Origin: Prototheca cutis
Taxonomy: Eukaryota; Chlorophyta; Trebouxiophyceae; Chlorellales; Chlorellaceae
Assembly (NCBI GenBank): GCA_002897115.2
Contig: BCIH01000003.1
Coordinates: forward strand, 899,805-963,804
Length of the DNA: 64,000 bases
Reading direction: 5' to 3'
Shown here one piece after another: positions 58,769 through 64,000 of this stretch. The notes beneath the pieces are model-generated. The model made no database searches and was not told where the DNA came from. It saw only the letters and a list, made by a program, of their open reading frames with translations. Each line of letters begins with the position of its first letter. The first letter of the stretch is position 1. The position numbers and the translations under genes are program-made.

Positions 58769-61750
58769 TCAATACGGCTTAAAGCGTTGGGCTGAGCCCT
58801 GTCTCTGGCCTCCTCCACCTCCCTGGCCATCCCTGCCGGGACCTCGTCCGCCATCCCTGGAGCCGCTGGGTCCTCGGCTGCCGCCACCGCCCATGCGACC
58901 CGTGGGCCGGGACTCCTTGCCATAGCCCCCGCCACCACCGCCTTCCAGCTGGCCCATGGGAGGCCTCATGCCGGGACCTCCTGCCCCGCTTGGATCCATC
59001 ATTCCTGCACATTTGAATTGAACCAATGAGTATTGTTGCTGCTGTGTGGAAGCGTCGCCTGGCAGTGTCAAGCTCTTTCCCGGGAATGCATGCTTAGGGC
59101 CTCTTTCCCAAGGCATTGCTCGCCCATGAGTCTGGTCATGCTCCCTCCATCCCCCCTCTTGCACACCCCCCTGCCCAAAAAGAATGAGCCCCGTCTCACC
59201 TGGCATCATGGGCATGCCTGGGAACTGGCCCATCATCATTGGGAGGCCTGGCATCATGCCGCCGGCCATGCCCGGTCCTGCAGGCCCGGGCCCAGGTACC
59301 ATGCCGGCGCCGGGGCCACCGGGCACCATCATCCCTGGCATCATGCCCATGCCAGGGACCATGGGGAACATGCCCATACCGGGCATGGCCATCATGGCTG
59401 CTTGCTGCATCTGTTGCATGGCCAGCATCGTCGCCGGGTCGCGCATGGCCATCTGAGGACCGGCCATTGCCCCCGGAGGTGGCATCATCATTGGCATTCC
59501 AGGGGAAGGCATGCCTCCCCCCGGCCCGCCACCACCGCCACCGGCAGCACCGCCATGAGACGGGCGACCTAGCATGAGCCATGGCATTGAAAATGGGCGG
59601 GAGGGTTAAGGTACATATCGATCGCAAGACACTGTGCACAAACCCCTGCTCGCGATTGCCGCTCCCTGCTACAGCCATCTCCTCGCCGGTGTCCAGACCC
59701 CCTCTCCTCGCTCCCCAAAAGAAACCTTCACCCACTGACCTTGGCGCGAGTCACTGCCTCGTTCACGATCGCCACCGCGGTCACGGTCGCGTTCGCCGGT
59801 GCCGGCGTTGTTTGGCGGGTTGGCACGACACACGTTCACCTGGCGGCCGGCAAGCCAGTGGATCTGCACCAGGCACTTTTCCACCGTTCGCTCGCTCTCG
59901 TACGTCACAAAACCATAATTCCGGCTCGTGCCGTCCGGTCGGCGCATGACCTGCAGGTGGATGGGAGCGGCAGTACCGTGTGAACAAGGGTGCAGCCGGG
60001 TCATTCGCCGTACTCCTGTGAAAAGGGGGCTTGCCCATGACCTCGCACTGTCCGGGACCCTTTCAGAAGGGAAGGGAAGCGCGCTTCTCGGGCAGAAGAC
60101 AGCCAGGCCGCTACCGTTCTCAAGACCCCGACCCCTCTTTCCTGCCTCGCAACCAGATCAGAACAGGGGGAGACAGCTGTCACCAGCATGGGCGCAGAGC
60201 GCGTGCCGCAGCGGACATGTTCCCCAGCCAAGGGATTGCCAGGGATCCAGGACCCGCTGCCATGCGACCCACACAAGGACAGATCCAACGCCACAAGGGC
60301 GGTGGCAAAGCCTGCAAGCGCAATGCACACTCCAGAAAACTTCTCGCATCCCAGGCAATGCAAAAAGCCAGATTNTAGAAGAGCTATGAGCACAAAAGGC
60401 CAACGAGCAGCGGCCTGGCTCGGCGGGGGCTGGGTGTGTCGGAGGCCCCCGGCGAGCGCCGCAACCCAGAACGATCAAGCATGCACACAAACGCACCATC
60501 GAGCTTGTGACCGGGCCAAAGCGGGAAAAATAGGAGGAAAACTCTTCGTCGGAGACGTCGCCGATGCCGCCGACAAACCTGCACCAGATCACGAACCGAG
60601 AGCAAGAAAGGACGCCGGCGATGGGGTAAAAGTCATCCGGACCGTATGCATGGCGGAAGGCCAGGCGGCACAGGAGAGGCTGCAACGTCTGCACCAAAAC
60701 AATCTTGTGCTGCGGGGCAGCCAATGCCCAGGCGGGCATGCAGTGGACAGAATCAACCCAAAGGGGACCCGAGCGTCCAAAGACATGTTGAGATAGGACA
60801 GCCGGTCATGCCAACAGTGGCGAGCACTGCTGAAATATGGCAGGAATGAAAAGAATGACCCCCACCCAGGCCACAAACTTGCGACTGCCAACGCTCCACT
60901 CGTCCACCCAGAACAAACGGCCAAGTGCCCTCACATCTTCTTGGACAACCGACTGCCGCCCTGGTCCTTGGGGACTGCTGCCTTGGCCTCTGCCACCCTG
61001 CCGTCGATGTTGTGCTCGTGTCTCTGCACACGTGTGCAAGGGATGGGGTGCTTGCACTCGGACGGTGCCGTCTCAGATGCCAAGCCGATACACCCGTGGG
61101 ATGCGGGTCCCAACGTGTGCCGGCATCCCACGCCAAGAGACAACTGTCCTATGCCTCCCCTGCTCATCCATGCACCAATCACCTCTAGGAATTCTTGGGC
61201 GCTGGAAACCTCCCCAAAAGTGATGAACCCGTAGCCTTTGCCTGACATGACATGGACATCCTTCACCGCACCCCTGGCAAGGTGAGGGAGCAGTGGCGGG
61301 GGTCGCTCGGGCTGGATGAGTGCAACAGCACAATGGGAGTCCCAAGATGGGGTGGCATCCCATGAATCTACAGCATTCCTGACCGTGCAAACGAAATCCA
61401 AGAGCCGGCCCTCACGCCCAGCAGTGCATCCACACAATGAAGCTCACCACGCCTCAGCATAGGCCCTCAAGCCGGCAGACGTGGTGTCATTCGACAGGCC
61501 TCCGATGAAGACCTTGCCCTCCACAAACTGTCATGGAATGGAACATAGTGTCTGCTCACAGAACCATTACGCCCGGAAATCGCCCTGCACAGAAACATCG
61601 CGGACACGGCGAACGAAAGTCGTGGGACCAGCGCACCTGCGAGGTCCTTGGCCGCCCCTGCGGCGGGCCCCCAGTGTCAGCTGTTGGTTGGGCATCCATC
61701 CGTTGAGGAGCATCCTCTTCGTAGTTCCAGCCGGTCTCGTGGCCCTGCAT
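58769..61750 (-). CDS. hnRNP-type RNA-binding protein, two RRMs and Gly/Met-rich tail
   Basis: The first ATG in the N-terminal exon is at 61750 (MQGHETGWNYEEDAPQRMDA). RRM1 spans several exons: FVEGKVFIGGLSNDTTSAGL (RNP2), GAVKDVHVMSGKGYGFITFG (RNP1 GYGFITF) and NIDGRVAEAKAAVPKD. RRM2 has FVGGIGDVSDEEFSSYFSRF, then GTSRNYGFVTYESERTVEKC (RNP1 NYGFVTY) and AGRQVNVCRANPPNNAG. The tail has an Arg/Asp-rich stretch, then a long Gly/Met/Pro-rich region (MPGMGMFPMVPGMGMMPGMM) and an RGG-like end (RGPSGSRDGGRGPGRDGQGG) with a stop at 58769. The layout matches plant and animal hnRNP A/Musashi/DAZAP1-like proteins that bind mRNA in nucleus and cytosol. About eight exons. Confidence 0.9.
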
Positions 61751-62800
61751 CCTGCCCGGGCAGTTGGCGGGGTTCGCCCCGACACTCGTCACGTCACGGG
61801 TTCGATGCCATCAACGGGCTCCACCGACTCAAGAATGGGCCACTCTTGTCCACTACAAAGTGCACTGTGGATCACTGGTTAGAAAAGAGTTGTCGGGATG
61901 GCCAGGAGTGCGCGAATTGCGAGGACGTGGAAGGTTGGGGAGGTCAGGTGAGCATCGGGGAAATTCGGCATCGGTCAGCCACCAGAGCCCTGACCTGTTG
62001 CAATGATATGGGCGCCCTCTGCGTTCGATCCAAGCTCATCCCCGCCCATGCAGCTCATTCCGCATATTCTGCTCATTTACATTGTACTTGTCGCCGTGAT
62101 GGCCGCCCAGGGCGGTGGTAGCATCCTGAGGCGACAGATCTGTGCCTGGTTGGGTTTGAAACCCTGCTGCCAATGCCTCTTTCCATGAGCTGCCCTGGAA
62201 AAGGAAACACACAGCACGACGCGCCCGCTTCTTGAGGATACTATGTATTCATTGTACCTTGGATGACGAGCGAGCATCGCCAGTTGCGATGATGTTGCTG
62301 TCCAGCGGGCTCTGCCAGGTTGGGCCAGCCCGACAGGCGGTGCCAGCTGCGGGCCACACACGATGCCCGCTCTCACGCCTCAAAGGTCAGTCGAGCTTGA
62401 CGCATGTGACCATCATCCTCCCATGGGGATGAGCGCTTTCTCCCATGAGATCATGATCGTAATACAAAGCACGGTGCTGATCTCCGTACCCTGACTGCAG
62501 GACATGCGCGGCTGCCTGTGGTCATTGGGTCCCCCCGTCGGGCACCTGCCACCCATGCGCTGGGAGGGCGCAAGCTGCGGCAACATGGGGATGCACGCAC
62601 GGAGTGGAGACCCCACTTGGATGCCCTCGCCACCTTGAAAGTCATCTGGGAAGGTGGGTTGGATTTCTGATGGGCAGAGGGCCAAGGTTCGCGGATGGCC
62701 AAGGTTCCCGGCCAGCCCAAGGGACGGACATGCGCGTTTGAATGTGGTTGTTGCATGCTTTATAACCGACGCATGATTCTTGGCATCTGCTGCGGATCTG
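61751..62800. other. Region between hnRNP and TIC236, probable TIC236 5' exon(s)
   Basis: The hnRNP and TIC236 genes are divergent, so both promoters lie here. TIC236 needs a plastid transit peptide that was not located and is probably encoded by a short exon within this stretch. No other gene was recognised. Confidence 0.45.
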
Positions 62801-64000
62801 GCAATCAAACACAAAGTATTCGCCTCTCTGAACCACCGACCACGGTCAGGAACGGCGATTTGGGTGCGGACCCGGCTGCCGCGCCTTGCGGCAGGGTGGC
62901 TGCTGGCACTGGCGGCGGCCACTGTGGCGGCCAATGTCTGGTTACTGCCGGCACTGGAGTCGCGGGTGCTGCCCCAGGCTGTCGCGACCGTCAGCCGAGC
63001 CACAGGAAGAGCCGTCCAACTCGGTCGGCTGCAGTGGGTGCTGCCGGCGGGGCTGGTGGGACTCGGGCCCCTGGCCCGTGCTGGGCCTGTGGCCGTGGGC
63101 CCCGGGCCCGTAGAGCGAAGCAGCTTTGCCGCACCAGCAGCGACCATCCGCGTCAACCCCATGCAGTCGTTGCTCCGACGCAAGCTGGTCCTGGCACTGG
63201 CGCTCCACAATGCACAGGTCNGCTGGGGGGCCCGTGGGGGCATGGGGGGTGGGGGTGGGAAGGAGAAATGTGGCCGCCAACCTACTGTTCGAGCTGTTGA
63301 ATGCTGCACACAAGTGTACAACACGATGATGGGCTGCACGCACTGGTGCAACCANAGCCGCTGGCGCTGCATCGCCATCATCANGAGCCTGTACCTGCCT
63401 GCCACTGCAGGTGGATCTGGTTCAAGGGCCCAACCTCAGCTGGTTTGGGTTCCCCGATGACACGTTGCCATCATCCCGCGACTTTTTACCCGGTTTGCCA
63501 NCTGAAAACGGAAAGCGTGGCAGAGGACGGCGGGCGGTGGGTGGTGGCCCTGGCGGGAGAGGTGGGGCTGAGGGCGGCGGTGGGGGAGCGGGCGGCCGTG
63601 AGCAGGGCGTTGCCCAGTCAGCGCNGGCGCCTTTTGCAAACCCGCCAGCGAGGCACAAGATGGCTGCTTCTACCGCCGAGGAAACTGGTGGAGCATTGTC
63701 GGAGGCTGTCAGCCAGATGATCGACCAGCTCCTNCCTCTTCTTCTGCCATCTGGACTGGCCGAGCACAATGGGCTTGCTAACCGGGCTGGCCATTCTGCC
63801 ATGCCACCACAAGACCAAGGCAGTGAGTNTGACCCGCCGGTCCTGNTTGGGCTTGGCCCGTGCGGCACAGCCGTACGTGCATCGAGAGGCCAGCGGGCGG
63901 CTAGATGGCAGTTGGGGGGCACCCAGGAGCCCATGCCCCTGGACTTGATGGTCGTTGGCAGCTCGGGTGACAAGGGCGGGGGTCCTGGCGATCTTGTTGC
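62801..64000 (+). CDS. TIC236: TIC236 (TamB-like chloroplast translocon component), N-terminal part
   Basis: The exon at about 62801-63220 reads TRLPRLAAGWLLALAAATVA ANVWLLPALESRVLPQ (membrane helix), ATGRAVQLGRLQWVLPAGLV, GLGPLARAG, AAPAATIRVNPMQSLLRRKL and VLALALHNAQV. The next exon (from about 63412) reads DLVQGPNLSWFGFPDDTLPS SRDFLPGLP. This order of anchor helix, 'reV-fGkv', 'VRVNPf-SLLR-k' and 'dFsWLGiP-DTtLPS' is that of plant TIC236, the bacterial TamB homologue that links the outer (TOC75) and inner (TIC) envelope translocons. A low-complexity Gly/Arg stretch follows; the gene then leaves the window. The 5' exon with the transit peptide is not placed. The frame has no ATG before the first clear block. 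Confidence 0.75.

Noticed and set aside
61556..61792. An upstream GTG (61792) as the hnRNP start
   Set aside because: Eukaryotic starts are ATG; the first in-frame ATG is at 61750 (MQGHETG).

Overview
The window is nuclear DNA of a photosynthetic green alga, most likely a trebouxiophyte (Chlorella/Auxenochlorella-like). The evidence is high GC, genes broken into many short exons by GT-AG introns, and plant-lineage nuclear genes for plastid proteins (EXECUTER, TIC236, chloroplast-type FabZ) beside a plant-type CDPK, MLO, FRO-type ferric reductases, DUF707 and an LRR-ubiquitin-like protein. The species assignment is inference. There are three assembly gaps: 100 N at 5529-5628, 100 N at 18579-18678 and 905 N at 46528-47432. 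Scattered single N bases and two dense N clusters (about 12629-12681 and 13307-13329) are also present. Most exon edges were read by eye from reading frame, GT/AG sites and family alignment, so they are approximate unless stated.

Layout: 1-1487 (-) an alpha/beta hydrolase, cut by the left edge, divergent from RTF1 (1759-4779, +). 5214-8996 (-) EXECUTER. 9811-11805 (-) an unrecognised Ser/Ala/Arg-rich protein. 12434-13262 (-) an uncertain winged-helix-like gene. 13440-13642 (+) a relic C-terminus of a Fanzor/TnpB-like RNA-guided nuclease. 14395-17736 (+) a membrane-anchored CysJ-type diflavin reductase. 18119-20093 (+) glycine cleavage T-protein. 20524-21716 (-) a small tail-anchored protein, divergent from 3-hydroxybutyrate dehydrogenase (22106-23263, +). 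23827-27614 (+) MLO.

27902-32920 (-) is a very long disordered protein ending in a TACC-like coiled coil. 33400-36089 (-) is a GATA zinc-finger protein with a TFIIS-N-like tail. 36899-38945 (-) is DUF707. 39507-41048 (-) is an LRR plus ubiquitin-like protein. 41338-42661 (-) is FabZ. 43053-45507 (-) is CDPK. 45900-46527 (+) is an ASCH-like gene running into the large gap. 47433-48160 (-) is an unrecognised gene entering the gap from the other side, with a decayed duplicate of its first exon at 48335-48453.

49040-52810 and 53433-58535 (both -) are a tandem pair of FRO-type ferric reductases. 58769-61750 (-) is a two-RRM hnRNP. About 62800-64000 (+) is the 5' part of TIC236. There is no operon logic: neighbours are functionally mixed, as expected in a eukaryote. 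Several genes converge on the plastid: singlet-oxygen signalling (EXECUTER), fatty-acid elongation (FabZ) and protein import (TIC236). The ferric reductases form the only local gene cluster. Most of the window is ordinary nuclear gene space. The best candidates for something new are the Fanzor-like relic, the algal TACC-like protein, the GATA/TFIIS-N combination and the repeated C-run/A-run tracts in introns.
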